Assembly: GCF_037975245.1 (NCBI RefSeq)
Contig: NC_092572.1
Span: forward strand, 11,045,769 to 11,109,768
Length of the DNA: 64,000 nucleotides
Reading direction: 5' to 3'
Origin: Apostichopus japonicus
Taxonomy: Eukaryota; Echinodermata; Holothuroidea; Aspidochirotida; Stichopodidae
The notes beneath the pieces were generated by a model, which did no database searches, was not told where the DNA came from, and saw only the letters and a list, made by a program, of their open reading frames with translations. Shown one piece after another: positions 37,578-49,999 of the stretch. The position numbers were made by a program, and so were the translations under genes. Position 1 is the stretch's first letter. Every line of letters starts with the position of its first letter.

Positions 37578-37664
37578 CTTTGAACAACTACGTCATACCC
37601 TTCGTCATTTTTGCAGCAGTGGCTTACTTTCGTCGACGATAAACGTACAGTAGATGTCTCCTCT
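37578..37664 (-). CDS. Tail exon with YDVV motif, copy 1
   Basis: A phase 2-2 exon of 87 bp. After TTCTAAAG it reads EETSTVRLSSTKVSHCC, then KNDEGYDVVVQ and donor GTAATA. It probably belongs to receptor gene B, whose TM exon lies upstream at 42.1 kb on the same strand. It differs from copy 2 at three coding positions or fewer, so both have been kept open. Confidence 0.55.
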
Positions 37665-40600
37665 CTTTAGAACAAGATAAGCAAAGAAAGTGTTGGTTAA
37701 AGCAACATTTACAAACAATTTGTACTTACAATTTTAATCGAAGTTAAATAGCAGTTACATGTTGTCCATTGTAATTCAATCACTTTGTAGGATTTAGCAA
37801 CTGATTTATCTTTTAACAGACGTATAAACTTTACCTGATTAATTTTTGAGGCTTTTTTGCATGTATTTGACTTTTGCATCATGTATAACACATTTGAAGC
37901 ATCTATCTGATTAGCGAAGCTCAATTTTTTAAAGAGGATTTGATCTTGTAAAAATATTCCCTATATAAGTAATCGATATCTCGGTAATAAAAAATAACCA
38001 CGTGGCGTTATATAAATTTTATATTTGGTCCATAAGGCATATACACTATATTAAAGTACCTTTGTGGAAGGCACTTTAGGACGTTTTCCATTTGTATCAT
38101 GATTCAAGTTTCTAAGTGACATTGTATTCTCGCATTACGACTGTATAACTTTCTTCTATATTACCTTTGAACAACTACGTCATACCCTTCGTCATATTTG
38201 CAGCAGTGGCTTACTTTCGTCGACGATAAACTCACAGTAGATGTCTCCTCTCTTTAAAACAAAATAAGCAAAGAAAGTGTTGGTCAAAACAACATTTATC
38301 AAACAATTTGTACTAACAATTATAATCGTAAAATATTCAATCAATTGTCAATGACTCGATTCTATTCATTTTATTTTCCTCGAAAAGTGCAAAAAATACA
38401 GTATTTTAAATTAAGTCATGTAATATCACTAATTAAAGTGTCTTACGTTTAATATTAGCTACTAACAATTACTCCACCAACCAGAACGACCCACCCTCCC
38501 CCCAGCACCGAACTTTATATGAAACCTCTGCACAAGTAGGTCGGCCTGCCTGCAGCCCCACCATTCCTCCCAAACCCGAACAGCCACGGCCCGAAAAAAC
38601 AGGTTTTGACAAGCGGTGAATATCGGCCTCGAATTGTATCCGTCTAGGTCTCTTTTCACAGTTCCCACGGATCGACCCTGCCACGAAACACTGTAATGCA
38701 TGTATTATGCCATGACAGTAACTCCGTGCTCTTGTATGTTTTTTTGGCCCTATAAAGTAAGTTTATATGTGCTGTGCCTACTGTAAGTTGGAATCTCTGG
38801 TCAGAGATATATTGATATGTGTTATTGGTCTTGTAAATGCAGGTGTGTAATTGGTCTTGTAAATGTAGGTGCGTACTTTTGGTCTTGTTAATGTGTGTTT
38901 GCGTGCATGGTCTTGTTAACGTAGGTGTGTTTGTGTGGTCTTGTTAATGTAGTTGTGTTTACGTGGTCCTATAAATGTAGATATATCCCCATTTGTCCTG
39001 GAAATGTGGATATGTTTATTGGTCCCCACTCCTGTGAACTGAGAACAATTCCGGTCCCCACTTTGCGTACTAGGTGCGTTTGTGTGTAAGTGGTTTTTGA
39101 AGTATTTATAGATCCCAGAATGGTATGTTACTTACAATGTCTCGTTGATAGCACTTCTTGGTCTAACATCGTTGAAATGTCTTTCTACTGTTACAGGTTT
39201 TATCTACAGCCATCCATGGTATGTAGCTCTTGCTATGAAATCAGTCTGTTTGCCTTTGCATTTTATTCATGCTTTAAATGTATCCTTTACGGTTATCTGT
39301 CGTATGTTATGGATGCTTTAAATGTCTCCTTTGTATCTTTGGGTACCTGTTTTGTATGTGCGTGTAAGTGACAAGCAAAGAGGGCAAATACGACAACGTG
39401 ATGGTTGGCAGTGGACACACAATACGGAAGACAATAAACGGAGAGTTACCCTCAGTTCGACTTTACCTATTTTTTTCGGTATACTTCTCGAATATCCCCG
39501 TACGCGCGACACTTTATAAGACTTGCAAGCAGGAAACTCATTTGTGCAATATTCATCGCATTTAACGTTTGTGAGCAGCCAGTTACAATGCTAATATCTC
39601 TCGAAACTGTCCCTTCAATATCTATTGACGGTATGAACGGTTTCAAACCTTTATCTGATATAAACATAATATTCATACTGCTCATACTGAAAATGCAAGT
39701 GCTTTGAAGTATATATTTCAGAAAAAAATCATCCTAACTGGGTGTTTTTGAGTGAACGTTACATGTGCTTTTGTGTACATATAAAGCTAAACCAAAGTCA
39801 TATGTGACTTGCTCATAATTCCGTTGAACGCTTAACTATAGTCTCCATAGTCCATTGTTATCTTGTTTCCGTTTCTTTTACTTTTAGTGCCATACTTTCG
39901 TAGTACAAACAAAATAAATTAATCGTGTATCAATCTATGTTTTCTCTGATATATAGATAAATTCATTTGAATTAAATTTAAATAAATATAAATAACGAGG
40001 AAACTCGCATGAAACTTGATCAAATCGATATTACCTAACAGATGGTGAACATGCACCGGCCTGTTCCGTATTATTTCTCGTATCTGAAACAAATGTGTTA
40101 TAGTATTATAAACTATACACACTTTTGTATAACACTGTACTTTGGTTTTTATCTAATATTCGTTACACCTTGGGGTTAGTTTATTATGCTAACGTCATGA
40201 CAAAGCAACTGTAAACATTGGTTAACAACAAATTCATGTTTCGATATGTTTACGGCGTGGAATAAGTTTTTATAATGTATACATTCCACGAATTATGAGT
40301 TGAACGATTGGCGTAATGTGGGCCAAAGTTGTGTACTACTGGACTAGTAACGTGATAAGGATAATCTATGTTCGGTTATGCAAACCTTTTAGGTTTCTGT
40401 TAGTGTTGGAACTTTTGGCTGTCCTGGGGAGATATTGCCTACTTGGCAGAGAGTTGGAAAGCCGTTGAATGTAATCACTGAATAAAGAAAGAGGGATCAA
40501 ATTGCTAATTATTCTTCAGATAAATGATGAAAATAGTTTCTCCTTTGCAAAGACAGATATTTAGAACAAAACAGACTCTGAAATGGAAAAACAAATAAAC

Positions 40601-43600
40601 CTAAAATAAAACTGAATGAAGCAGAATACAAGTCACTCCCAGATTAATGTATGTCACTCCCAGTCACTCCCAGAGTCACTCCCAGATTAATGTATGTCGT
40701 CCAGTTACAGAGTTGTTGACAATTAACAATTCATAATCATGGACGTTAAATATGAATGTAAGAGACTGACTTCGGTCAGCTTGCGGCTTTGATAAGCCAA
40801 TGCGGCTTCTTCGCGAGTTCCTGCTTGCAGGAGGATCTAATATACATACATACATACATACATACATACATACATACATACATACATACATACATACAAG
40901 TCAACAGAAATAAAGAAAACAATGTCGATTGCGGGCTACATTTACCAAATTCACGAAGTTACGTCTGTAGTCAAAATATTAGACAATGTTTTATTTTCAT
41001 TTGAAAAGTGTGCCAAAACTGTAATGGCGTCGTCAGACATTTCAAAGTAGAGACGGAGATGGGTTGCGTGTTGGGCACAGTAAAATGAGGGTAAGCTCCC
41101 TGAAGCGATTTTCATCGTTTCCAGAACTTGTATCAGCTTTAAATCAGCAGCATATTGGAGGTAGAAGTGATTCAGAAAGAGTTGTATCTTCCTACTTATT
41201 TTGCTTTTGTAAATTTTATGTGCCCCCTTCCCTTCCGACCCTCATCATGTCCCCCTTGACATAAATAAAAAGCGGGACATCGAAGGGAAACAGAATCCTT
41301 TGAAGTCCACATTTTTCATGAAAAAAACTTCAAAGAAATGGAAATATTTTTACCTTGTAAAACGTATGGACAAGGGATGTTGAATTTGAACTTGTACTGA
41401 AAGAAAAAGAAAGGGAAGATGGAGGAGTTGTTATTAAAATTAAAATATATTCTAACTTGAATGAAGTATCATAAATAATATTTCGGATAGGCGTTACATT
41501 AACTGATATCACAACAGTCGGATAACCGAACACACTCGCAGAAAAGGATGACTCAAATTCATGGGAACAAGAAATGGGATATTGCTCGAAACCCAGATCT
41601 CATAAATGGAAGCAATAATTGTGGTATGAGTGGAAACTAATAAATAGAAAGTACAATAAACAATAAAACAAATAATTAATTGGTAATGTACAGCCAAAAA
41701 ACATCAGACATTCAGTTCCCCACAAATCCGTTCCGTCAAGTTCTCCGCACAGAAGTAGTTATCTAGATGCAATCGTGGGCTCGACAAATTTAGTAAGTTT
41801 ATCTTTGAACTTAGTTTCCGTCAGTTTCAAATATTATAAGTATATCGAAATCAAACACGAAAAAGTAGTAACCAGAAATTAAAATGGGGCTGTGTGTGAT
41901 AGCTGAGTGGCTGAATAAATTTTTAAATATAACAAAAAATCATATGAATATTATTTCTTAATCATTGTTTGTTCGTAAGCTAGCCTACCAAACGTTGATC
42001 ACAATACCTGATTTTCTGAGTTTGTAAGTCAAGCATGCTAATAAAAGTAGAACCAAAGCGGTACAAGGGATGACAACTGCTGTCACGTACTGTGTCCTTT
42101 TATCTAGGTAGGGAAATACAGAACAAATCTTAACACATACGCATGACTTCACTTCATTATCGTAGATATGTACGATACTATGTGTTAAAATTCCATGAAC
42201 ATGGGAAAATACATAGGCCGAATTATCAGTATTGTTGTATGCAAAAACAAATACTCACCTTGTGACAGAAGTATTTTTTTGGAATACGAATAGCCGTGGC
42301 TATTTCGTGCCATATAACGATAGCATTTAAACCATGTATTCGTAATGATTAACGTAAAATATCTGTTCTTAGAGTTATCCCTTTTTTCTTCTTTAATTTT
42401 GACAGTTTTTCATTCAGTATCTGATTTCACCTGAAGGTAAACCTCTGTTAGCTGTTTGCCCTGTACTTCACATATAATCTCTACATGATGATCAGGTACT
42501 ACCTGGAATTCAGCAATTAGCATAACCTTAACGATTGGCTGGTTAAAAAATCAAGAACGTTGTTTGCACAATAACTATATTTATCAGTCAACTTGGTAAA
42601 TATCTGGATGATAAATTTAAGGGTCTGAAATAAATAGTAAAATGTCTAGCTCATTCTTATCGTTACGAATTGTTACAGTAGTTTTGTAGCCTGGAAGACA
42701 GATAAAGAGAATGGCAACTTCAAGTGACTTCCTCCATTTCGTTAGCTGTCTTTGTCACATTTAACGCCGATAGTAAGGCTAGTTTTATATACATCTTAGC
42801 ATAAAGTGAGAATTAGATCATATAACTTACCAGATTCATTCAAGTACATCAATGAAAGTTTATCGATACAGCGATGTAACATAAATACTAATATAAATGC
42901 TACCGGTATTTAACGTTATGGCAAACTAATGCTAAGTTACATAAACTGTAACAATTAACTTACATTTAACGTTTAACGTAACGCTGGCAAAATGTCCTGC
43001 TGCTTTATCAGTTTGGCATTGCAGCTTTGCACCATCCGTATAACTGTCGATGTTCCTGACCATGACAATACTGCAATGTCTACTAGCGGTAGAGCTCGTT
43101 GAGTTAGGTAAAGCCAGAAAATATCCTGGTACATCACCGATTGACCAGGTAAAATCAACTGTTGCATCAAAGTGAGGCGGTCTGACGTCAACACAACAGC
43201 TCGCTAAGATGGTTTCGCCTGGTTTGGTTATGTTAGCATTAACACTGAGTTTAGGATATCCTGTCGAAAGTTACAAATGATTAGTTTTGAAAGATTCATA
43301 TGTATTTTCAGGAGATTATGTATATATAACATTATTTTATCTGCTAATTATCTAAAATTGTCTACCTCATAGGAGAAATATATCCCTAAAGCAGTGCTTC
43401 GTCTTTTAGACCTCGCATGGTGTACACCCGGAAGAAGACGATTTTCCGGGTGTCAAAAAATTACCGAAGCTGTCTAATTCCTTATCTTACTCATCAAGCT
43501 CTGTTTTGAAAGTGTATTTCTGCTGCAGCCACTTCATTCAATACAATACGGAAGATAGCTTTGGTGAGATCACGTGATACCCGGTAAATCGCCATATTTT

Positions 43601-46338
43601 TGGGGTAAAACCAAGCAAGGGCTAACCAAATTTAATTCATAATGATAAACTGAACATGATGATGACTAAAACAAGAACATTTAATTGTCTTATTTAGAAA
43701 AGCTGCCTTTAACAACTGCAAATATCTTATTTTACAAGGGAAAAGAAAGTCATTTCATCGTTATAATTGCACTAATTCTATAACAGAATCTGGTTAGACA
43801 TATTGAAACATGTCAGAAAAATATATTGCTAGCTGAAACGTTCTATTTATAACCGAAATGTTTTAATTTATGATAGACATTTTTAACAATTCTAACTAAA
43901 GTAGATCTCATAACTTCCACTAATAAAAGTAATAAATAAAGGGAAAGTATCATACAGCTGCAAATAAAATGGTCGTTTTTATCGGTACTATTGTTTCTTT
44001 TTGATGAAAGTAGCCGTTTGTCATTAAAAGTCATTTTCACTATCACCAATTCTTATTCAGGCTTAATAATGCCTTTCATATAACGATAAAAATATCATGC
44101 TTTATGGAATATAGCGATAACAAGTTTAGTTATTCAAATTTTAGGCTCACAAAAAAGGGAAACCCCTCGTCATTGGCACCTTTCAATAAATTTATTGAGA
44201 ACATAAAAAAAATCAGTTTCACCTTTTTTAATAACATATCAATATACGTAACGTACAGTTGAAATTTTTACAGCATAAATTTCCATATCATGAAATATCT
44301 AAATATAAGGTTTCCTTATTAGAAGTTATGAATACAAATAAACTGGCAACTGTCAGTTAAATATCAGATGTTAGAATATAGTTATGATTTCTGATGTTTG
44401 TAATTAAATATTATGTCATAACATCCTTCCTAATACGTTAGTCAACATTGTGTTTTATTTATTTTTTTTTAAATTTCTTTGATAAACTGATTAAAGTTTC
44501 CTATGATTATGCATAGTACTGTAACGAGTATAAGTTGCAAGGATAACTTAAAACATCTTTATGCGTCCTGTTCTATCATTTTCTCAACCTCATTGACCCC
44601 ACGTTGCCATAGCGACACACATAACCAGCATATCTATTCCAATGTAACTACAAATATAGGAATATAAGTCGAAAAATGTACAACTTATTAAAGTTGTTTT
44701 TCTTGCAGATACTTTCCGTTAGGATCGCAATAAAGCCCGCCCATACTATGCAATTCTATAAACGGCATGTGTTAGTAGGCTCTCGCTGTAGATCGCGAAA
44801 ATTTGAGCTGTACAAGTGACTTTTCCACGCAGATTTCCTTTGGTAGGCTTAGCGAATTGGTTACGTAATGCACAGGCTAACGTTCCAGACTAAAACCTTG
44901 AAAGGTAAAGAAGTAGCAGTGGCGAAAAGGCCCTTTTTTAAATGATCTATTTTAATCAACGGTTCATAATTGAACATGTTAGCTATTCACTGACTGAATG
45001 AATTCAAACTAATGGATTGGGGAACTGTATGAGATTTATTACATGAGGAATTTTTCAGAAGACACTTTACTCATCTGCAGAAGTCCTTAATTACTCGCCA
45101 ATTAACGCTCTTGGCAGGGGAGAACTATGCTAATATCTTAGTTTGCTATTTAGAGATGAATCCATGTAATAACTCGATGGACATGTCAAAAGGGTCAGGA
45201 AACAGCGACAAAACGCAAAAAGCTGCTTTAAGCAACTCGAATTCGTGTGAGATTTTTTTCCCTAAAACTATAAGCAAGCGACTAAACTCGATAAATGAAC
45301 TGGAAATCGCGAGTGTTTTTTAATTTAATGACTCGATTCTAACGTATACCTCAATGCCACAAATAGTCTTTCTGAAAATATATTGTTCTGACGATTGACC
45401 AAAATACAACGTTCGTAGAAAAGATGAAAAATTACCTTGAATGAAGATTTGGAATGTGGTATTCGACGGATCCATGTGCTGGTGTTGGTATTGGATACAA
45501 CAATAGTTACCAGCGTCTTGTATATCAGCAGAGGGTTTCTTTAAGTAAGACATTGAACGATCGGTGTCAATTTCCACAGATGTAAAATCGTGGTCGTCGT
45601 TATCCCTGAGTGAGTTATCACTGTACGTGGCCAGTATATGTCCTTTGCGATTCCATACCAAAGTATCAAGTTTCGAGATTAGTTGACATTCGAGAGAGAC
45701 AATTCCCCCTTTTGGAATTACTTTCAAGATGGTCGAGTTGTTTGCTGCATCAAAGAAAGAGAACACTGTGAAAGTTTATTGAAGGATTCAAACTTTCATA
45801 AAATATACCAATCTCACGATTTAAGAGTCATCCGGGTCTTTTAATTGTTAAATTCTTCCTGATGATTTCGGTATACAAGCAAAGCGGTAACAAAGGTAAA
45901 CACTTCAAAAAACACATGCCAAACGTATAACGACTATGAAAATTCTGTTAGAAGAAAAAAAAATGTTCATAATGGTTTATTAATGGTTATTTATTTGGCC
46001 TTCTAGGGCACAAAGAAAAGTTTTCCTTAAGAAAACGCAAATTCACTATGTTGATAGTAAGACTGAAACAACATTTGTAAGTATTATCTACAAACAGCGG
46101 CTACCATGTAAAGATGGCAGCAAGGAGGCTGTAAGTGAATAGCATGTTAAATCGTTTCCTCAAACTCTAGTGCAATTTTTACTTTTACTAAATAATTGGA
46201 TCAACGAGAACTATAATCTCGATAACTAAGCGACCTCTGTTAGAAAGAATATTCAAAATACAGAGAAGAACTATTCTTACCAGAAGTGATGATAGAAACA
46301 AGAAGCACAGAGTAAATTAAGTTCTCTTTAATACTCAT
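37578..46338 (-). CDS. Receptor unit B: two-Ig-domain membrane receptor with alternative tails
   Basis: Exons: signal 46338-46281 (ATG AGT, ENLIYSVLLVSIITSG, 58 bp); V-type Ig 45744-45436 (LEC, W, DAGNYCC, 103 codons); second Ig 43260-42964 (SCCVD, FTW, SRHCSIVM, LQCQTD); transmembrane 42103-42008 (AVVIPCTALVLLLLACL, then YKLRKS); tail 41396-41354 (43 bp); further tail exons at 40083-40035, 38251-38165 and 37664-37578. Phases are 1 through the TM exon and 2 after the first tail exon. A decayed third Ig exon (about 42553-42259) must be skipped; skipping it keeps phase 1. No stop exon was identified, so the 3' end is open. Surface receptor role inferred from architecture. Confidence 0.65.
38165..38251 (-). 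CDS. Tail exon with YDVV motif, copy 2
   Basis: Same length, phase and splice sites as copy 1. It reads EETSTVSLSSTKVSHCC, then KYDEGYDVVVQ. The N to Y change adds a second tyrosine (CKYDEG). With copy 1 it can give tails with one or two YDVV modules without a frameshift. Confidence 0.55.
38462..38705 (-). other. GC-rich island with an open frame of unknown nature
   Basis: About 240 bases stand out as GC-rich in AT-rich surroundings. Two overlapping minus-strand frames are open (79 and 71 codons, one with GRSVGTVKRDLDGYNSRPIF). No splice context or known domain was recognised. It could be a fragment of a mobile element or transferred DNA. Function not assigned. Confidence 0.25.
38815..39075. 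repeat. Degenerate 28-32-bp minisatellite
   Basis: Repeats of TGGTCTTGTTAATGTAGGTG with GTGTTTGTG spacers, at least seven copies, decaying to the right into TGGTCCTATAAATGTAG and TGGTCCCCAC units. Confidence 0.75.
40035..40083 (-). CDS. Extra 49-bp first tail exon (alternative to 41396-41354)
   Basis: Acceptor TGTTTCAG and donor GTAATATC bound a 49-bp frame, phase 1 to 2, reading DTRNNTEQAGACSPSV. This is the exact length and phase of the D, C and E first tail exons and shares their DTR start. Since 41396-41354 is also phase 1 to 2, the two cannot be spliced in series; they would be mutually exclusive exons of gene B, or this is a leftover of another duplicated unit. Confidence 0.5.
40842..40899. 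repeat. (CATA)n microsatellite
   Basis: About 14 tandem CATA units; ORFs on both strands with YIHT or YVCM repeats are artefacts of it. Confidence 0.97.
42008..42103 (-). CDS. Transmembrane exon of unit B
   Basis: After CTACCTAG the frame reads KRTQYVTAVVIPCTALVLLL, then ACLTYKLRKS and donor GTATTG. There is a single hydrophobic span followed by basic residues, phase 1 to 1, 96 bp. Confidence 0.78.
42259..42553 (-). pseudogene. Inactivated third Ig exon of unit B
   Basis: The frame reads IVKVMLIAEFQVVP, then VEIICEVQGKQLTEVYLQ, a good match in layout to the third Ig exon of D (FVKLVSLV, then LKVVCEASG, then TVYLQ). It then hits TGA at 42412-42410 and continues KTVKIKEEKRDN and WFKCYRYMARNSHGYS to an intact CAAG/GTGAGT donor. 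At the 5' end the AG acceptor is missing at the position the phase requires (TTTTTTAAC). Two independent lesions with an otherwise clear domain indicate recent loss. Confidence 0.7.
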
Positions 46339-46560
46339 CTTGCATGGTATCTTGTGAATGCCATAGACTCCTTCATGTATGGGCTGGAGATATTGCAGGC
46401 ATGTCCGTTGTGTTCGAAGAAACGTTCGATTGTAAACTATTGTAACGTCCTAGTGTATAAAATTAACCGAGAACGAAAGTCAGTAACAAAACAGCCTTCA
46501 AAGTTGAGTGTTGAACTAAAAGTGAGTAATACACGGAAAATTGAAAGGCACACAGATTTT
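43029..46560. repeat. Left copy of the B/A tandem segmental duplication
   Basis: Sequence from the second Ig exon of B to about 200 bases upstream of its start codon is repeated at 47285-49815. Shared landmarks include TTTGCACCATCC (43029 and 47284), GGAAGATAGCTTTGGT, CATACAGCTGCAAAT, CATCAAAGAAAGAGAACACTG and AGTAAACTATTGTAACGTCC-like blocks upstream of the gene. The right copy is shorter through internal deletions. Confidence 0.85.
45436..45744 (-). CDS. V-type Ig exon of unit B
   Basis: The acceptor TTTCTTTGATGCAG and donor CAAG/GTAATT bound 103 codons. Strand B Cys (SLECQLIS), strand C W (TLVWNRK) and the F strand (DAGNYCCIQYQ) show a V-type domain with a second cysteine directly after the canonical one. 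N-glycosylation sites NNST and SNTT are present. Phase 1-1. Confidence 0.82.
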
Positions 46561-47284
46561 AAGTGCACCATTGTCATATACCATATAGATCAAAGTAAAA
46601 CCTATTCACTTTATTTATGATATTTGACAGATTTCAGATGTCGTGCGTGGGACATAAAGTGTGCGGGATGAACTTAAGCACTAGTTGATTAGAATACCAC
46701 ATGGTTGTAAATATGCATGACTCTCAGTTTGATTGAGGGACAGTACATAGCGTGGACATAATGGTGTAAAAGGTTACCATTCATACGCATGTTGCCGTTG
46801 ATAAAAGTTGTGAGGACACCAGATGAAACAAAATTAGTTCACTTCATATGGCTAAATATAGAAAATAAGACGACAAATTCTTGATAATTTCTCTCTTGTC
46901 ATGGATTTGAACTTGTAAAGATTTATATCCCGAACACTAACAGGTGTCAAGTTAAATAAAGAATAAAACTTCCTGTTAGTGGTTGGTTATTCTTAGGATG
47001 AGTACCTTTTCATTTTGTATAGTATAGAAACTGTTAAAAAAATAGTATAGAAACTGTACAATATAATCTATAACTTAAACGTTATTGTTTGCTGTGAAAA
47101 GTTGTAATTAGTATGTCCTCACATCCGTACTACAAACATAAATAAGTGACAGATATCATTGTCACACACATGAATAAGTAACAGATACGTTAGATATAAG
47201 TGTATTACACATTTTTCATGCATTAAATTAGAATTTGTGATCTTGTTGTTTGATAGGTCGTAATTAAAGAGGATGTTTAAGCAA

Positions 47285-49610
47285 TTTTGCACCATCCATA
47301 TAACTGGTGATGTTCCAGACCATTACAATGCCGCAATGTCTACTAACGGTAGAGTTCGTTGATTTAGATAAAGTTGGAAAATATCCCAATAAACTATTTT
47401 GTGAAAGTTTATTCCTGCTCCAGCTGCTTTCTTAGCTAAGATAAGGAAGATAGCTTTGGTTACTTTGTAGATACCCGAAAATTGTCGTTTTATGCGGGTA
47501 TAAACCAATATATTATTAGACCTTAAAATAAACATGTTTTTGTTGTTGTTATTGGAAAAGCTGCATTTAACAACTAGGAATGACTTATTTTACAAGGAAA
47601 AGAATGTCATTCCACCGTTATGGTTGTATTAATTATGTCACATAATTTAGTTAGACACATAGAGACATAACAGAAACATATATTGCTAGCTGATCTGTTC
47701 TATTAATAACCAAAATGTATTTATTTGTGATACATATTTGTAACAATTCTAGCTACAGAAGATATCATAGCTTCCACTTATAAAAGTAATAAATAAGGGG
47801 AAATTGTCATACAGCTGCAAATGAAATGGTCGTTTTTATTGGTGCTATTATATCTTAACTTTTATAGCATAAATCGAAAGTCGTCGTTTATAATTAAAAG
47901 TCATTTTCTTTATCGCCAACTATTAGTCAGGCTTATTAATGCCTTTCATACAACAATTAAAAAAATCACGCTTTTATGGAACAAGCCATAACATGTTTAG
48001 TTAGGTAATTTTTAAGCTCACAGACACTTAACCCTTAACCCCTCGTCATAAAAACTTTGCAAACATTTCATTAAGAGCATAAAAATTCAAAATCAATTTC
48101 ACTTTTTTTAGTAGAAAATCAATATACGTAATGTGCAGTGAAAATTTTCGATCATGTAATTCCATGTCGTAAAAATACCTAAAGATAGATTTTGATTGTT
48201 AGAAGTAATGAATAAAAAAAAACTGTTGTCACGTAAATATCAGCTGCTCGAATATAGTCTTCTATTAAATCTTCAAATCGTTACTTATACGTTAGTCATC
48301 ATTTTGTTTTAATTGTTTTTATACATTTCTTTCAAAACTGATTTAAAGTTTCCTATGATTATTAATAGTGCTGTAAGTGACAGAACTTCAGAAGCAACTC
48401 GAACGAGTCTGAGAATTTCTCCAAAAACGATAAGCCAGCGACAACACTCGATAAGTGAAATCGACTCGCGATTTTTGTTTGTGCTAATGAATCGATTCTA
48501 CCGTACCTCAAATGTCACTGGATGTCTCTCTGAAAATATATTGTACTGACAATTGACCAAAATACGAACGGTTGTAGAATACTTGAATAAATGACATTGA
48601 ATGAAGGTTTGGAATGTGGTATTCGACGGATCCATGTGTTACTGGTGGTGGTGGTGGTATTGGATACAACAATAGTTACCAGCGTCTTGTAATTCAGCAG
48701 AGAGTTTCTTTAAGTAAGACGTTGAACGATCAGTGTCAATTTCTACAGAAGTAACGTCGTCGTTATCCCTGAATGAGTTATCACTGTACGTGGCCAGTAT
48801 ATGTCTGTTGCGATTCCATACCAAAGTATCAAGTTTCGAGATTAGTTGACATTCGAGAGAAATAATTTCCTTTTTTGGAATTACTATTAAGACGGTCGAG
48901 TTGTTTGCTGCATCAAAGAAGGAGGACACTGTGAAAGTTTATTGAAGAATTTGAAGTTTCATAAAGTATATTTGTTTATAAACTGAAATATTATTCGGAA
49001 GTTATTAGGACAACCAATCTCATGATTTAAAAGTCATCCGGGTCTTCCACGATGTTAACGTCATTCGGGTCTTTTAAGTATTACATTCAGCCTGATGATT
49101 TCGGTATACAGTGATACAAGTCAAAGCGTTATCAGTGGTATACACTTCAATAAACACATGCCAAGTGTATTACGACTTTCAAAATTCTTTTAGGAAAGAT
49201 GTAATGCTCAAAATTGTTTATAAATGGTTATTTAATCAGCTCTTTACAGCACAAATAAATGGTTTCCTTCGCAACAATCCAATTCACTATATTGATGCTA
49301 AGGCTGAAACCAAAACGACTATGAACAACACTTGACAGTATTATCTACAAGCAGGGGGCTACCATGTATAGATGACAGCAAGGAGACTGTAAGTGAAATA
49401 ACATATGCTAAATCGTTTCCTCAAACTCTAGTGCAATGTTTAATTTACTATATGATTGGATCAACGATAACTATATTCTCGATAACTAAGCGACCTCTGT
49501 TAGGAAGAATATTAAAATTTACGTACAAAATATAGAAAAGGAATATTCTTACAAGAAGTGATTTTAGCAAAAAGAAGCACGAAGTAAATTAAGTTCTCTT
49601 TAAAACTCAT
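47285..49610 (-). pseudogene. Receptor unit A: truncated duplicate of unit B
   Basis: The signal exon 49610-49553 is intact (ATG AGT, NLIYFVLLFAKITSC, donor GTAAGA). The V-type Ig exon begins at 48907 and is very like that of B (same WNR, HILATYSDNS and DAGNYCCIQY stretches) but has a TAA at 48641-48639 just after a CACCAC expansion, and its donor is changed from CAAGGTAAT to CAATGTCAT. Of the second Ig exon only the C-terminal third remains (about 47390-47285). No TM or tail exon follows. Introns and the upstream region also match B. Clear pseudogene from a tandem duplication. Confidence 0.8.
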
Positions 49611-49845
49611 CTTGCATGATGTGCTAAGAAAGCCATAGAATCCTTCACGAAAGGGTTGGAGATATTGATGTATAGCCCGTTGTCTTCCAAGAAATGTAAA
49701 ATAGTAAACTATTGTAACGTCCTAGTGTTCAAACTTTACCGAAATCGAAAGTCATTAACAAAAGAACCTTTAAAGTTGCATGTTAATTCTAAACTGAGAA
49801 ATATACGTCAGTCACTTAATAAAAAAAAAAATTGCTTTTTATCAT

Positions 49846-49976
49846 CGTGTGTAAAAGTAAGTTGGCCTGACGTTTCGATCCTAGCAGGATCTTCTTCAAA
49901 GGCTAAATGTCAAGTAACAGTAACAGAAGGGACAAAAACACGCACAGAATACAGACAGGTTAAAGAGCATGGTGAG
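49846..49976 (+). mobile_element. Single-arm copy of the hairpin-GAAAC repeat
   Basis: Matches the left arm of the element at 30150-30572 from TGTAAAAGTAAGTTGGCCT through CGATCCTAGCAGGATCTTC to ACAGAATACAGACAGG and GCATGGTGA, where similarity stops in both. It lies exactly at the right edge of the A duplication. The 167-codon ORF running through it (49656-50159) is a composite of repeat and non-coding sequence. Confidence 0.7.
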
Positions 49977-49999
49977 CTTTTTAACATCAACTATACATC

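Larger units (their letters stand above)
37157..38285. repeat. Tandem duplication (587-bp offset) carrying a receptor tail exon
   Basis: Copy 1 (about 37157-37690) and copy 2 (about 37748-38285) share long blocks, for example TAAGTAATCGATATCTCGGTA, GTACTTT/GTACCTTT stretches and ACTACGTCATACCCTTCGTC. The offset measured at CAGCAGTGGCTTAC is 587 bases. Each copy holds one complete 87-bp tail exon with splice sites preserved. Confidence 0.85.

Noticed and set aside
41064-41264. Plus-strand ORF with SSFPELVSALNQQH
   Set aside because: No domain or exon context found; lies between tail exons of gene B on the other strand.
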